From JAJDOD01 sp039024895 (GTDB lineage: Bacteria; Pseudomonadota; Alphaproteobacteria; Rhodobacterales; Rhodobacteraceae), in NCBI GenBank assembly GCA_039024895.1, contig JBCCPJ010000015.1, positions 1 through 64,000 on the forward strand: DNA of 64,000 bases. Reading direction: 5' to 3'. The position numbers and the translations under genes are program-made. The notes below the pieces were generated by a model. The model saw nothing but the letters and a program-made list of their open reading frames with translations. It searched no databases and was not told the DNA's origin. Positions 45,394 to 54,705 of this stretch are shown one piece after another (position 1 is the stretch's first letter; every line of letters starts with the position of its first letter).

Positions 45394-45447
45394 AGTCTGA
45401 AAGTCCCGAGCGCGGTATCACTGGCGAAGTATCACACAAATGAGCCG

Positions 45448-46995
45448 ATGAACGCCACGCAACAGCCCCTTTACGCAGCGCAGGAACCCGTCTTTCCTCG
45501 ACGGGTTTCTGGCCGTTTTCGGACGCTCAAATGGTGCATTATGGGGATCACGCTGGGCATCTACTACCTGACGCCGTGGCTGCGCTGGGACCGCGGCCCA
45601 AATTTGCCGGACCAGGCGGTTCTCATCGATCTTGCGGGCCGGCGTTTTTACTTCTTCTGGATCGAGATTTGGCCCCACGAGTTCTACTTCGTGGCTGGAT
45701 TGCTGATTATGGCAGGGCTCGGTCTCTTCCTGTTCACCTCCGCGCTCGGGCGCGTCTGGTGTGGCTATACCTGCCCGCAAACCGTATGGACCGATCTTTT
45801 CATCCTGGTTGAACGCTGGATCGAAGGCGACCGTAACGCCCGTCTCCGGCTCTATAAATCTCCCATCAATGCCCAGAAACTGCGTCTTCGTCTTTCGAAA
45901 TGGCTGGTCTGGCTTGTTATTGCCATGGCAACGGGCGGCGCGTGGGTTTTCTATTTCGCCGATGCGCCGAGCCTGCTTGCCGACCTCCTGTCGTTCTCCG
46001 GTCACCCCGTCGCCTATGCGACAATCGGCATCCTGACAGCGACGACCTTCCTCTTTGGGGGCTTTATGCGCGAGCAGGTCTGCATCTACATGTGCCCCTG
46101 GCCGCGTATCCAGGGCGCGATGATGGACCCCGATACGCTGACTGTCGGCTACCGCAGCTGGCGCGGTGAACCTCGGGCAAAAGGCAAGCGCCGCCGGGAG
46201 ATGTCAGCCGAGGCAGAGCGTATCGCGGCGGAGCAGGCGGCCCTCGGTCGGGGCCGCGCAGCCTACCGCTCAACGCCGTACCCGGGCATGGAGGATGTCG
46301 AGGCGATTGACATGCCACCGGCGCTGAACACCGGTCCTGGCGATTGTATCGACTGCATGGCCTGCGTGAACGTCTGCCCCATGGGGATCGACATCCGCAA
46401 AGGGCAGCAAATGGAGTGCATCACCTGCGCGCTCTGTATAGATGCCTGCGACGAGGTGATGGAGAAGATCGGCAAGCCGCGCGGGCTGATCGACTATCTT
46501 GCGCTCTCCGACGAGGCCCGCGAGCGCGCGGGCGAAACCCCGCGCCCCATCTGGCAGCACGTCTTCCGCACCCGCACCATGATCTACACCGCGATGTGGT
46601 CCGCCATTGGCCTGGCCATGGTCTATGCGCTGTTCATTCGGGCGGAGATCGATCTGACCGTGGCACCTATTCGCAACCCGACCTTTGTCACCTTGGCGGA
46701 TGGTTCTATCCGGAACACCTACGATATTCGTTTGCGCAACAAGCACGGGGATGATCGTCCGTTCCGACTATCGGTGCGCGGACATCCGGCTTTCCGTATC
46801 GAGTTGGAAGGCACGTTCTTTCAGACGGTTGAGGTCGATGCCAACGAAACCCGCCTCCAACGTGTCTATGTGATTGCGCCGCCGGGCGCGGCACCTGCCG
46901 CGAGTGATACGACGCCACTCCGTTTCTGGGTCGAGGACCTGACCAACGGGGAGCGGGCGTTCAAGGATTCAACTTTCAACGGGAGGGAGGAGTAA
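45448..46995 (+). CDS. ccoG: cbb3 oxidase accessory protein CcoG/RdxA/FixG
   Basis: A 515-residue membrane ferredoxin-like protein, reported in the family to reduce copper for the oxidase. Several helices (for example LKWCIMGITLGIYYLTPWL), two CxxxCP pairs (CGYTCPQTVW, CIYMCPWPRIQGAMMD) and two [4Fe-4S] motifs CIDCMACVNVCPMGI and CITCALCIDACDEV are visible. The C-terminal 120 residues form the periplasmic immunoglobulin-like FixG_C domain. Confidence 0.95.
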   Translation: MNATQQPLYAAQEPVFPRRVSGRFRTLKWCIMGITLGIYYLTPWLRWDRGPNLPDQAVLIDLAGRRFYFFWIEIWPHEFYFVAGLLIMAGLGLFLFTSALGRVWCGYTCPQTVWTDLFILVERWIEGDRNARLRLYKSPINAQKLRLRLSKWLVWLVIAMATGGAWVFYFADAPSLLADLLSFSGHPVAYATIGILTATTFLFGGFMREQVCIYMCPWPRIQGAMMDPDTLTVGYRSWRGEPRAKGKRRREMSAEAERIAAEQAALGRGRAAYRSTPYPGMEDVEAIDMPPALNTGPGDCIDCMACVNVCPMGIDIRKGQQMECITCALCIDACDEVMEKIGKPRGLIDYLALSDEARERAGETPRPIWQHVFRTRTMIYTAMWSAIGLAMVYALFIRAEIDLTVAPIRNPTFVTLADGSIRNTYDIRLRNKHGDDRPFRLSVRGHPAFRIELEGTFFQTVEVDANETRLQRVYVIAPPGAAPAASDTTPLRFWVEDLTNGERAFKDSTFNGREE

Positions 46996-46998
46996 GCC

Positions 46999-47448
46999 AT
47001 GACCGAGATCAAGGGCTGGCATGTCTTTACGATGTTTGTCGTCGGATTTGGCATTGTCATCGCCGTCAATCTGACGCTTGCCGTAAATGCGGTGCGGACC
47101 TTTCCGGGCCTCGAAGTGAAGAATTCCTATGTGGCGAGCCAGGCGTTTCAATCCGACCGGGCCGCGCAGGAAGCCCTGGATTGGGAGGTGAGTGCCACTG
47201 TCTCGAAAAATGTTCTGTCGCTTTCCATCGTCGAAAATGGACAGCCCATTGCGCCCGAAATCACCCATGCAGTCTTTGGGCGCGCAACCACTGTAGCCGC
47301 GGATCAGTTTCCAGCTTTTTCTTTTGAAGGCGGGCGTTTGGTTGCACATGTTGAAGCCGGGGCTGGAAACTGGAACCTGCGTCTCACCGCCCGCGCTGCT
47401 GACGGCACGGTGTTTCGTCAGCGCGTGATCGTCAAGGCTATACCATGA
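46999..47448 (+). CDS. ccoH: cbb3 assembly protein CcoH/FixH
   Basis: A 149-residue single-pass membrane protein: the helix around residues 7-30 (HVFTMFVVGFGIVIAVNLTL) is followed by the family sequence VRTFPGLEVKNSYVASQAFQ and a periplasmic beta domain. It is needed for assembly of the oxidase. It starts after the ccoG stop and overlaps ccoI by 4 bases. Confidence 0.92.
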   Translation: MTEIKGWHVFTMFVVGFGIVIAVNLTLAVNAVRTFPGLEVKNSYVASQAFQSDRAAQEALDWEVSATVSKNVLSLSIVENGQPIAPEITHAVFGRATTVAADQFPAFSFEGGRLVAHVEAGAGNWNLRLTARAADGTVFRQRVIVKAIP

Positions 47449-49568
47449 CAGTGACCGCGTGCCCCGCCTGTAGCACGGGCCCGGCGGCGTTGAGGGTCGC
47501 GGAGCTGGCTGAGCCAAATATGGTTCTGTCGGTTCCCGATATCTTCTGCGCGACCTGCATCAGCACCATTGAACGCGGGCTGGGCGAGGCAACGGGGATC
47601 GAGATGGTCCGCGTCAACCTGACAAGGAAGCGTGTGTCGCTCCACACGCGGCTAACCGTTGAAGACGGTGTCGCGAAACTCGCGGCCCTTGGCTACCAGG
47701 CCTTCGCGCTTGACGCGTGCGTCATGGCAAAAGACCGGGACCCTGCCGGCCATGATCTGGCGCTGCGCCTTGGGGTCGCAGGCTTTGCGATGATGAATGT
47801 AATGCTTTTGTCGGTCGCCGTCTGGTCGGGTGCGGCTGACGCAACGCGCGATCTCTTTCACTTGCTGTCGGCGGCCATCGCCGTGCCGGTCGTGGGCTAT
47901 TCAGGACAACCCTTCTTTCGCAGTGCCTGGTCTGCGCTGCGAGTGCAGCGCCTCAATATGGATGTGCCTATATCCCTTGCGATCCTCCTCGCCACTGGCA
48001 TGTCGGTCTATGAAAGCCTGAACGGGGGGCACCACGCCTATTTTGACGCTGGCTTGTCGCTGACGTTCTTTCTGCTGATCGGCCGCTTTCTCGACCATCG
48101 CACCCGCGCTTCCGCCCGTTCCGCCGCGCGTGAACTGGCCGCATTGGAAACCCAGACGGCGGAACGGCTCGATGGCCAGGGCCGGGCGATCACGGTCCCG
48201 ATCACCGAGCTTGCCGTGGGCGATACCATCCTTGTCCCGACAGGCGCGCGAACGCCTGTCGATGGCACGCTGTTGACGCAGACTGCCCTGACCGACCGAT
48301 CCTTTCTGACGGGTGAAAGCGACCCCATCGATCTTGCCACAGGTGAACCGCTCAGCGCTGGCGAGATCAACCTCGGCGCGCCCTTCAACATGACCGCGAC
48401 GACTGTTGGCGAAGACACGACACTCCGCCGGATGGCGCGCCTCGTCGAAGGGGCGGAGAATGCGCGCAATCGCTATACCGGGCTCGCGGATCGGGCAGCG
48501 CAAGTCTATGCGCCTGCCGTGCATCTTTTGGCGTTGGCGGCGTTTCTGGCCTGGATCGTCATCTCCGGCGATGTGCGCTTTGCGACAAATGTTGCCATCG
48601 CGGTGCTGATTATCACCTGTCCCTGCGCCCTTGGACTGGCGGTCCCTGCTGTTGCCACAGCAGCGATTGGCAAGCTTTACGAACTCGGGTTTCTCGTCAA
48701 ATCCGGCACCGCGCTCGAAAGGTTGGCGGAGGTGGATAGTGTCATATTCGACAAGACCGGGACGATTACGTTGCCCGGTGTCGCGCTTCTCCGCACAAAC
48801 CTCACGCCCGAACAGCAAAGCGTTGCACGCGCGCTTGCCCAAAGCTCAACGCACCCGGTTGCCCGCGCTGTCTTGGCTGAACTGACGGAGACTGCACCCG
48901 CCCCGGTGACGGAGGTCCGCGAGGTCCTGGGCGAGGGCGTCACAGGCCGCTATAACGGCGAGACAGTCTTTCTTGGTCGGGGGGCAGCCGGGTTAGTTCT
49001 ACGGATCGGCGCACGCACTATACCGCTCTGGCAAGAGGAAACGCTCCGTCCCGGCGCAGACGCCGCACTCGCCGCCTTGGCCGATATGCGACTGACGCCC
49101 ACGCTTCTGACCGGGGATGCGCCGGCAAGGGCAGACCGCATCGCGGACGCGCTTGGCGTGACCGACGTCATCTCCGGCGTTTCGCCCCAAGAAAAACATG
49201 CCCTGATACAGGCCCGTGCAGAGGAGGGGCAGCGCGTTGCCATGGTTGGGGATGGGCTGAACGACACGGCCGCGTTGGCCGCTGCCCACGCCTCAATCGC
49301 GCCGTCTTCGGCGTTGGATGCGTCCCGGAACGCAGCGGATATCGTGCTTTTGCGCGACGGGCTTTACGACTTGCCGCGTCTCTTTCGGATCGCGAGGGCG
49401 GCCACGCGCCTGTCGCAACAAAATTTCGCCATTGCAACGCTTTACAACGTGATCGCTGTCCCCATCGCGCTCTTGGGATATGCAACTCCTCTGATTGCGG
49501 CGCTGGCCATGTCGGTCTCATCGATTACCGTCCTGTTGAACGCCCTGCGTGTGAGGTACACTAAATGA
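47445..49568 (+). CDS. ccoI: Copper-translocating P-type ATPase CcoI/FixI
   Basis: A P1B-type ATPase that supplies copper to the oxidase. 707 residues: an N-terminal Cys-rich start (CPACS) and heavy-metal-associated domain with FCATCISTIERG; eight membrane helices; the ion-channel motif TCPCALGLAVP; phosphorylation Asp in FDKTGTITLPG; and the hinge MVGDGLNDTAALAAA. The stop overlaps the ccoS start (ATGA). Confidence 0.95.
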   Translation: MTVTACPACSTGPAALRVAELAEPNMVLSVPDIFCATCISTIERGLGEATGIEMVRVNLTRKRVSLHTRLTVEDGVAKLAALGYQAFALDACVMAKDRDPAGHDLALRLGVAGFAMMNVMLLSVAVWSGAADATRDLFHLLSAAIAVPVVGYSGQPFFRSAWSALRVQRLNMDVPISLAILLATGMSVYESLNGGHHAYFDAGLSLTFFLLIGRFLDHRTRASARSAARELAALETQTAERLDGQGRAITVPITELAVGDTILVPTGARTPVDGTLLTQTALTDRSFLTGESDPIDLATGEPLSAGEINLGAPFNMTATTVGEDTTLRRMARLVEGAENARNRYTGLADRAAQVYAPAVHLLALAAFLAWIVISGDVRFATNVAIAVLIITCPCALGLAVPAVATAAIGKLYELGFLVKSGTALERLAEVDSVIFDKTGTITLPGVALLRTNLTPEQQSVARALAQSSTHPVARAVLAELTETAPAPVTEVREVLGEGVTGRYNGETVFLGRGAAGLVLRIGARTIPLWQEETLRPGADAALAALADMRLTPTLLTGDAPARADRIADALGVTDVISGVSPQEKHALIQARAEEGQRVAMVGDGLNDTAALAAAHASIAPSSALDASRNAADIVLLRDGLYDLPRLFRIARAATRLSQQNFAIATLYNVIAVPIALLGYATPLIAALAMSVSSITVLLNALRVRYTK

Positions 49569-49720
49569 ACGTGCTCGCTTTTCTCATTCCGGTGTCGCTG
49601 ATCCTTGGGGGTCTTGGTCTTGTCGGCTTTGTCTGGACCATCAGGTCCGGCCAGTATGGTGACCCGGACGGCGATGCGGCGCGCATTCTGATGGAGGACG
49701 CGCCACCCGAGGAGCGTTAG
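49565..49720 (+). CDS. ccoS: cbb3 assembly protein CcoS
   Basis: A 51-residue single-helix protein beginning MNVLAFLIPVSLILGGLGL, with the family motif FVWTIRSGQYGDPDGDAARIL. It is required for cofactor insertion into the oxidase. It starts within the ccoI stop (ATGA) and its own stop overlaps that of the convergent cysG gene. Confidence 0.92.
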   Translation: MNVLAFLIPVSLILGGLGLVGFVWTIRSGQYGDPDGDAARILMEDAPPEER

Positions 49721-51114
49721 GCCACGTCCGGTATCGACATCGGTATCGGTTGTGCTGCCGCCCGGGTTTCGGGCCAGGTCACTAAAATAACTGCACAGCC
49801 TGTAACATCTTCCGCCGCAAGACGCGCGGCGAGATCGTCAATCGTAGCATACACGACGCGTTGACCCGGCTTTTCGACCTCAACTGCGACTTCAACCGGC
49901 GTGTTTCCGGGCAAGCCCTGTTCGCGCAGCTTCCGGGAAATCCGCGATGCCTGCCGGACCGACATGTAAAACGCTGTGGTCGTTCCCGGCCCGGCAAGCT
50001 GCGTGCAGTCGGGTTCTGGATGCGCCGCACGTCCCGTACCTGTCGCCAAAACCAATGTGTTGCTGACGCCGCGTTGAGTTAAGCTTCGACCGAGGGACGC
50101 CGCCGCCGCTGAGGCCGCCGTGACGCCCGGCACGATTTCCACCTCAAGCCCCGCTGCGCGTACTGCGTCGAGCTCTTCAGTGGCACGGCCAAAGATGCCG
50201 GGATCCCCTGATTTGAGCCGCACCACGCGTCGCCCCTTGGACGCTTCCGCCACAAGCACCTGGTTGATCTGCGCCTGCGGCCAGGCATGGGCCCCGACAT
50301 GCTTGCCGACAAACACACGCTCCGCGTCGCGGCGCGCCAGTTCCAGAACTTCCCCATCGACCAACCGGTCGTAAAAGATCACATCCGCCTCTTGCAGGCG
50401 CTGCACGGCTCTCAACGTCAAAAGATCGCGCGCGCCGGGGCCTGCACCTACCAGCGCCACATGGCCTTGCGCTGCATTCTGAGGCGCTTTGCCTGCGGCG
50501 ATGGCGGCCTTGATCATCTTCGCGGCGTCCCGTCCGCTGCCCCGTATCCATGTGTCGCGCGGCGTACCTTTGAAGACCCAAGCCCAAAGTGCGCGGCGCT
50601 CTTTCCGGGGTACGCGGGTCTCTACGCTGGCACGCAATCGTCCAGCCAAGGCGGCCAGACCGCCAAGCGTCTGGGGCAGCATCTGTTCCAGCCTTGTCTT
50701 GATATCGCGCGTCAGAACCGGGGCCGTGCCTTCGCTTCCGATGGCAACCACAATCGGGTCGCGGTCCACTATGGCGGGCGTCGTCATATCGCAAAGGGCT
50801 GGCTGATCCACCACATTCACCGGGCAGCGGGCGGCCTTGGCCAAGGCGTGGGCGGCCGCATCGAACCCCGGGCAACCCGTCGCGATGAAAGCCATAGCGG
50901 CCTCGTCGAACGTCTCAACGGACAAGGCGCTTTCAAGCACCGCACGCCCTTCCTCGACAATGCCCGCCAATTCGTCGTCCAGCGCGTCGGCCACCAACAC
51001 AAGTTTGGCATCGGTTTTCAGCATGAGCCGCGCTTTTTGTGCCGCCTGCTCACCGCCGCCCACAATGACAACCCGGCGATCTGTGGTGCGAATGAACATG
51101 GGAAAGGCGCGCAT
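49717..51114 (-). CDS. cysG: Siroheme synthase (precorrin-2 dehydrogenase / uroporphyrinogen III methyltransferase)
   Basis: A bifunctional 465-residue enzyme making siroheme. The N-terminal half is the NAD-dependent dehydrogenase/ferrochelatase (RRVVIVGGGEQAAQKARLML, then SEGTAPVLTRDIKTRLEQMLP), and the C-terminal half is the SUMT methyltransferase (VALVGAGPGARDLLTLRAVQ, VIFYDRLV, RLKSGDPGIFGRATEE, VPGVTAASAAAASLG). The ATG at 51114 has AGGAG seven bases upstream. It is the last gene of the nitrate operon; siroheme would be needed by a nitrite or sulfite reductase. Confidence 0.92.
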   Translation of the reverse strand: MRAFPMFIRTTDRRVVIVGGGEQAAQKARLMLKTDAKLVLVADALDDELAGIVEEGRAVLESALSVETFDEAAMAFIATGCPGFDAAAHALAKAARCPVNVVDQPALCDMTTPAIVDRDPIVVAIGSEGTAPVLTRDIKTRLEQMLPQTLGGLAALAGRLRASVETRVPRKERRALWAWVFKGTPRDTWIRGSGRDAAKMIKAAIAAGKAPQNAAQGHVALVGAGPGARDLLTLRAVQRLQEADVIFYDRLVDGEVLELARRDAERVFVGKHVGAHAWPQAQINQVLVAEASKGRRVVRLKSGDPGIFGRATEELDAVRAAGLEVEIVPGVTAASAAAASLGRSLTQRGVSNTLVLATGTGRAAHPEPDCTQLAGPGTTTAFYMSVRQASRISRKLREQGLPGNTPVEVAVEVEKPGQRVVYATIDDLAARLAAEDVTGCAVILVTWPETRAAAQPIPMSIPDVA

Positions 51115-51127
51115 ATGTCGTCTCCTG

Positions 51128-52078
51128 TCAGGCGGCGCGGGACAAAGTGCGGCCAGCCCAGAGCGCTGCCGCCGTTTCAGCAGGCGCCGCGATGCCAAGT
51201 GTTTCGAGGGCGAGCGCAGCCGTGCCAAGCACAGTTTCGGTCGCGAATTCAGAGGCTTCCCGGCCTTCCCACAGGTCTGCCAAGCGCGGCTCTTCCGCGA
51301 TGTCAGGACGCCGGGTTTCAGCACACTCAGCCGAGAATGTCCTGGACCATGCGGCACTGTCCCGCAGACCAAAGGAAAGGACATCTTTCGCCGGTGTCCG
51401 CTCAAATTCGCCGCCCCCGCCCTTGATGACGCTCAGGTTCTTCCAGCCAAGACGCGCGGCGGCATCTGCCTGCAACAACCGATAGGACGGATGGAAAACG
51501 CCTTGAACGCTGGCATCGGCGCGACCGGGGTTGAGCATGCGGCACACCGTGTTCACGCAAGAGCGGAGGCCCAACACCTCCCGCAGTCGCAGAAGACGCA
51601 ACAGCGGTGGATGCAAAACCTCAAGGGGCAGGTAGGCTATTCGATCCTGGTCCAGCAATCGACTCGCCGCATCCATGCTATCGGCGCGCCTGATCCCCAC
51701 TTCCGACAGGCCAGCGCGCACCTTCGGGTCCTGCCCGTTCCAGCCGTGCAGCAAGACGCGTTGCCCCGATTGCGCGACCAACCTGGCGGCGGCGAGGAAG
51801 TAGGGCTGGCCCCGGGTGCGTCCCGCCGCATAGCTCGGCCAATCTAGGTCGACGCCGTCAAATGCCTGAAGCGCGGCTTGCCCAGCATGGGCGAAACCGG
51901 CAATCTCGTCCGCCGTTTCGCCCTTCATGCGCATCAGCATCAAAATGGCGCCCACCGCTTCCGGTTCTGCTTGTCCCGACAGAATCTCGCGCATCGCGTC
52001 TTCGGCTTCCAACCGGGTCAGCGACCGCGCGCGCCCTTGACCACGCGCCAACGTGCGAACGTGGTCGGCCAGGCTCAT
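51128..52078 (-). CDS. Anthranilate phosphoribosyltransferase-like protein (TrpD2/YbiB)
   Basis: A 316-residue glycosyltransferase-family-3 protein. Visible are LTRLEAEDAMREILSGQAEPEAVGAILMLMRMKGET (N-terminal helical domain), LLHGWNGQ, and the C-terminal part with GVFHPSYRLLQADAAARLGWKNLSVIKGGGGEFERTP. TrpD2/YbiB proteins bind nucleic acids rather than making tryptophan. Its start overlaps the nasA stop (ATGA), so it is translationally coupled to nitrate reductase, an association often seen in proteobacterial nas operons. Confidence 0.82.
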   Translation of the reverse strand: MSLADHVRTLARGQGRARSLTRLEAEDAMREILSGQAEPEAVGAILMLMRMKGETADEIAGFAHAGQAALQAFDGVDLDWPSYAAGRTRGQPYFLAAARLVAQSGQRVLLHGWNGQDPKVRAGLSEVGIRRADSMDAASRLLDQDRIAYLPLEVLHPPLLRLLRLREVLGLRSCVNTVCRMLNPGRADASVQGVFHPSYRLLQADAAARLGWKNLSVIKGGGGEFERTPAKDVLSFGLRDSAAWSRTFSAECAETRRPDIAEEPRLADLWEGREASEFATETVLGTAALALETLGIAAPAETAAALWAGRTLSRAA

Positions 52079-54705
52079 TCGGCGGCCTCTTGCACTCGAA
52101 CACGCTCCAGCAGCGCGGCGATTTCTGGACGGCATGACCCGCAATTCGTTCCCGCCTGCAACGCAGTGCCGACGGCCTCGACGCTCATCAGACCATCGCT
52201 TTCAATGGCGGTGACGATCGTGTTCACGCCAACACCGAAGCATGAACAAAGGACCGGACCGGGATCCGGCACGTCGGCGAGCGGTCGGCCGATGAGCACG
52301 TTCGGATCGGCACTGCCGGGCCGCGTCACCAGGTAATCGCGCATGACCGCGACCGGCTCTTTCGCCACGAATAACGCGGCCACAAGGCGCCCCGCGTCAT
52401 GGACAGCAATCCGCGCGGTGCCCCGCTGCATATCGGTGATGGTGGACAGGGCGGCGTCGGGCAACCCAAACAGCGCGCGCGCTTCCGCCTCCCAATCTTC
52501 CGGCGCCGTCATCCCGGCCAGTTCAGCGCGGTAACCCGTGGCTGTTCGCGCAACGGCCCAATACTCGGAGCGCGGCGTAAGCTCTTGTGACGAAACCGCA
52601 AAACCATACCATGCCGCGTCGAGGCGTTTGACGGCCACCACGCTCGCTTTGCTTTCCGGCTGACCGGAGACCGGATCCGTTGCCGCCGCAACCAAGGCGT
52701 CGATCCTGCCGGACGGCGCGGTTTCACCAGTCCAGTGCATGGAGGCGAAGACCTGTTTTTGCGCCACGTCCTCGGTGATCCGCGCCCGTAGAATTGCGCG
52801 GCCAAGCGGGTTTTCCACCTGCACCAGGTCGGCGGCACCAATCTCAAGCTCAGCGGCATCCGCCGGATGAATATCAAGAAACGGCTCCGGCAGATGCGCG
52901 GCCAGCCGGGGGCTGAGCGCCGTGCGGGTCATCGTGTGCCATTGGTCGCGCAACCGGCCCGTGTTCAAACGGAAAGGATAGCGCGGGCCGGTATCGGCCG
53001 CAGGAGGCCGCCAGCGCACGGGCAGCAGTTTTGCCTTGCCGTCCGCATGGTAGAAATCCCCGTTCGCAAAGAAGCGCCCGCCCTGGCGCGCGCCGGCCAC
53101 GGGCCAGCGGGTCGGGGCCATGGTCGCGTAATCGGCGTCGCTCATCTCAGCGAAATCGGAAATATCGAAATCGCGCCCAAACCTGGCCGCGACGCGCGAC
53201 AGCGTCGCGTATTCCCGAAAGATCTCGGTGGGCGATGCGTAGTCGAAGGCAGATGCAAATCCCATGCGTCGCCCTACTTCGGCAAGTATGTCCCAATCGG
53301 CGCGGGCCTTGCCGGGCGCGGGCAACACGCTGCGTTGACGGCTGATGGTCCGATCGGAATTGGTCACCGTGCCGTCTTTTTCGCCCCAGGCGCTCGCAGG
53401 CAGGAGTACATGCGCCAAGCGCGCCGTATCCGTGGCGGCCGTGATGTCGCTTACCACGGTGAACGGGCAGGCGGCGATAGCATCGCGGACGACGTCGGCC
53501 TCCGGCATGGAAACGGCCGGGTTCGTGTGGATCACCCACAGTGCTTTCACGCGACCGTCGCCCACGGCCCGGAACATGTCGACCGCCTTTAACCCGGCTT
53601 GATCCGGTATCGCTGGCGCTCCCCAGAAGTCACGGACTGCCGCACGGTGATCTGCGTCCTCAAGATCGAGGTGGCAGGCCAGCATATTGGCCAACCCGCC
53701 CACTTCCCGCCCACCCATCGCGTTGGGCTGTCCCGTGACGGAGAGGGGACCCATGCCCGGCTTGCCAATCCGGCCCGTGGCCAGATGGCAGTTCAGGATC
53801 GCATTCACCTTGTCGGACCCGCTGGTCGATTGGTTCACGCCTTGGGAGTACACGGTGACCACCCGTTCATTGCCAATCCAAAGGCGGCAAAACGCGGCGA
53901 TGTCATCTTCCGTCAAACCGGTGACGCTGTCATCCTCGCTGGAGGCTGCCGCTAAGGCGGCATCAAACCCGTTGGTATGGGCAATGAAAGCCTGATCTAC
54001 CGCACCGGTGGTGTTAATTTCAGCGAGCAGTCGGTTGAATAGGGCAACGTCACTGCCAGGGGCGAGGGCGAGGTGCAGATCGGCTTCCTGACAACTCGCG
54101 GTTCGGCGGGGATCGACCACGATGATCTTGGTGCCGCGCGATTGCCGGGCCGCCATCACGCGTTGGTACAAGACCGGGTGACACCAGGCGAGGTTTGAGC
54201 CGACGAGAACAATCAGGTCAGCCTCATCCAAATCTTCATAGGTGCCGGGCACCGTGTCCGTACCAAAGGCGCGCTTGTGCCCCGCAACGGAGGACGCCAT
54301 GCAAAGCCTTGAATTCGTGTCGATATTCGCCGAGCCGATAAAGCCCTTCATCAGCTTGTTGGCGACGTAATAATCTTCCGTCAGCAACTGGCCGGAGACG
54401 TAGAAAGCCACGCTATCCGGCCCATGCTGCGCAATTGTCTCACGGAACTTATTGGCGACGAGTTGTAGGGCGTCGTCCCAGTCCGCGTCCTCGCCGTTTA
54501 CCTGTGGCGCAAGCAAACGATGCGCCAGCCCGACCGTTTCCCCGAGCGTCGATCCTTTCGAGCAGAGGCGTCCGCGATTCGCCGGATGGTCCGGATCACC
54601 GCTAACGGTGAGGCCGCCGACCCCGTCCGGGTGCAGCCGCACGCCGCAGCCAACGCCGCAATAGGGGCAGGTGGAGCGGGTATCGGGCAGGCCGGAGCCG
54701 TCCAT
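52075..54705 (-). CDS. nasA: Assimilatory nitrate reductase, catalytic subunit
   Basis: A molybdopterin-bisMGD enzyme of 876 residues. The N-terminal [4Fe-4S] motif is CPYCGVGCGVRL...RLCSKG; SRLCMASSVAGHKRAFGTD is the Mo-cofactor region. The C-terminal part has the molydopterin dinucleotide-binding barrel (RLNTGRLRDQWHTMTRTALSP), then a BFD-type [2Fe-2S] domain with CSCFGVG and CGSCRPE. Its ATG overlaps the stop of the FAD protein gene by one base (TGATG). It has no signal peptide, so it is cytoplasmic. Confidence 0.94.
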   Translation of the reverse strand: MDGSGLPDTRSTCPYCGVGCGVRLHPDGVGGLTVSGDPDHPANRGRLCSKGSTLGETVGLAHRLLAPQVNGEDADWDDALQLVANKFRETIAQHGPDSVAFYVSGQLLTEDYYVANKLMKGFIGSANIDTNSRLCMASSVAGHKRAFGTDTVPGTYEDLDEADLIVLVGSNLAWCHPVLYQRVMAARQSRGTKIIVVDPRRTASCQEADLHLALAPGSDVALFNRLLAEINTTGAVDQAFIAHTNGFDAALAAASSEDDSVTGLTEDDIAAFCRLWIGNERVVTVYSQGVNQSTSGSDKVNAILNCHLATGRIGKPGMGPLSVTGQPNAMGGREVGGLANMLACHLDLEDADHRAAVRDFWGAPAIPDQAGLKAVDMFRAVGDGRVKALWVIHTNPAVSMPEADVVRDAIAACPFTVVSDITAATDTARLAHVLLPASAWGEKDGTVTNSDRTISRQRSVLPAPGKARADWDILAEVGRRMGFASAFDYASPTEIFREYATLSRVAARFGRDFDISDFAEMSDADYATMAPTRWPVAGARQGGRFFANGDFYHADGKAKLLPVRWRPPAADTGPRYPFRLNTGRLRDQWHTMTRTALSPRLAAHLPEPFLDIHPADAAELEIGAADLVQVENPLGRAILRARITEDVAQKQVFASMHWTGETAPSGRIDALVAAATDPVSGQPESKASVVAVKRLDAAWYGFAVSSQELTPRSEYWAVARTATGYRAELAGMTAPEDWEAEARALFGLPDAALSTITDMQRGTARIAVHDAGRLVAALFVAKEPVAVMRDYLVTRPGSADPNVLIGRPLADVPDPGPVLCSCFGVGVNTIVTAIESDGLMSVEAVGTALQAGTNCGSCRPEIAALLERVRVQEAAE

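Noticed and set aside
50287..51426. 379-codon plus-strand frame antisense to cysG
   Set aside because: Same reason: the cysG frame carries both enzyme domains.
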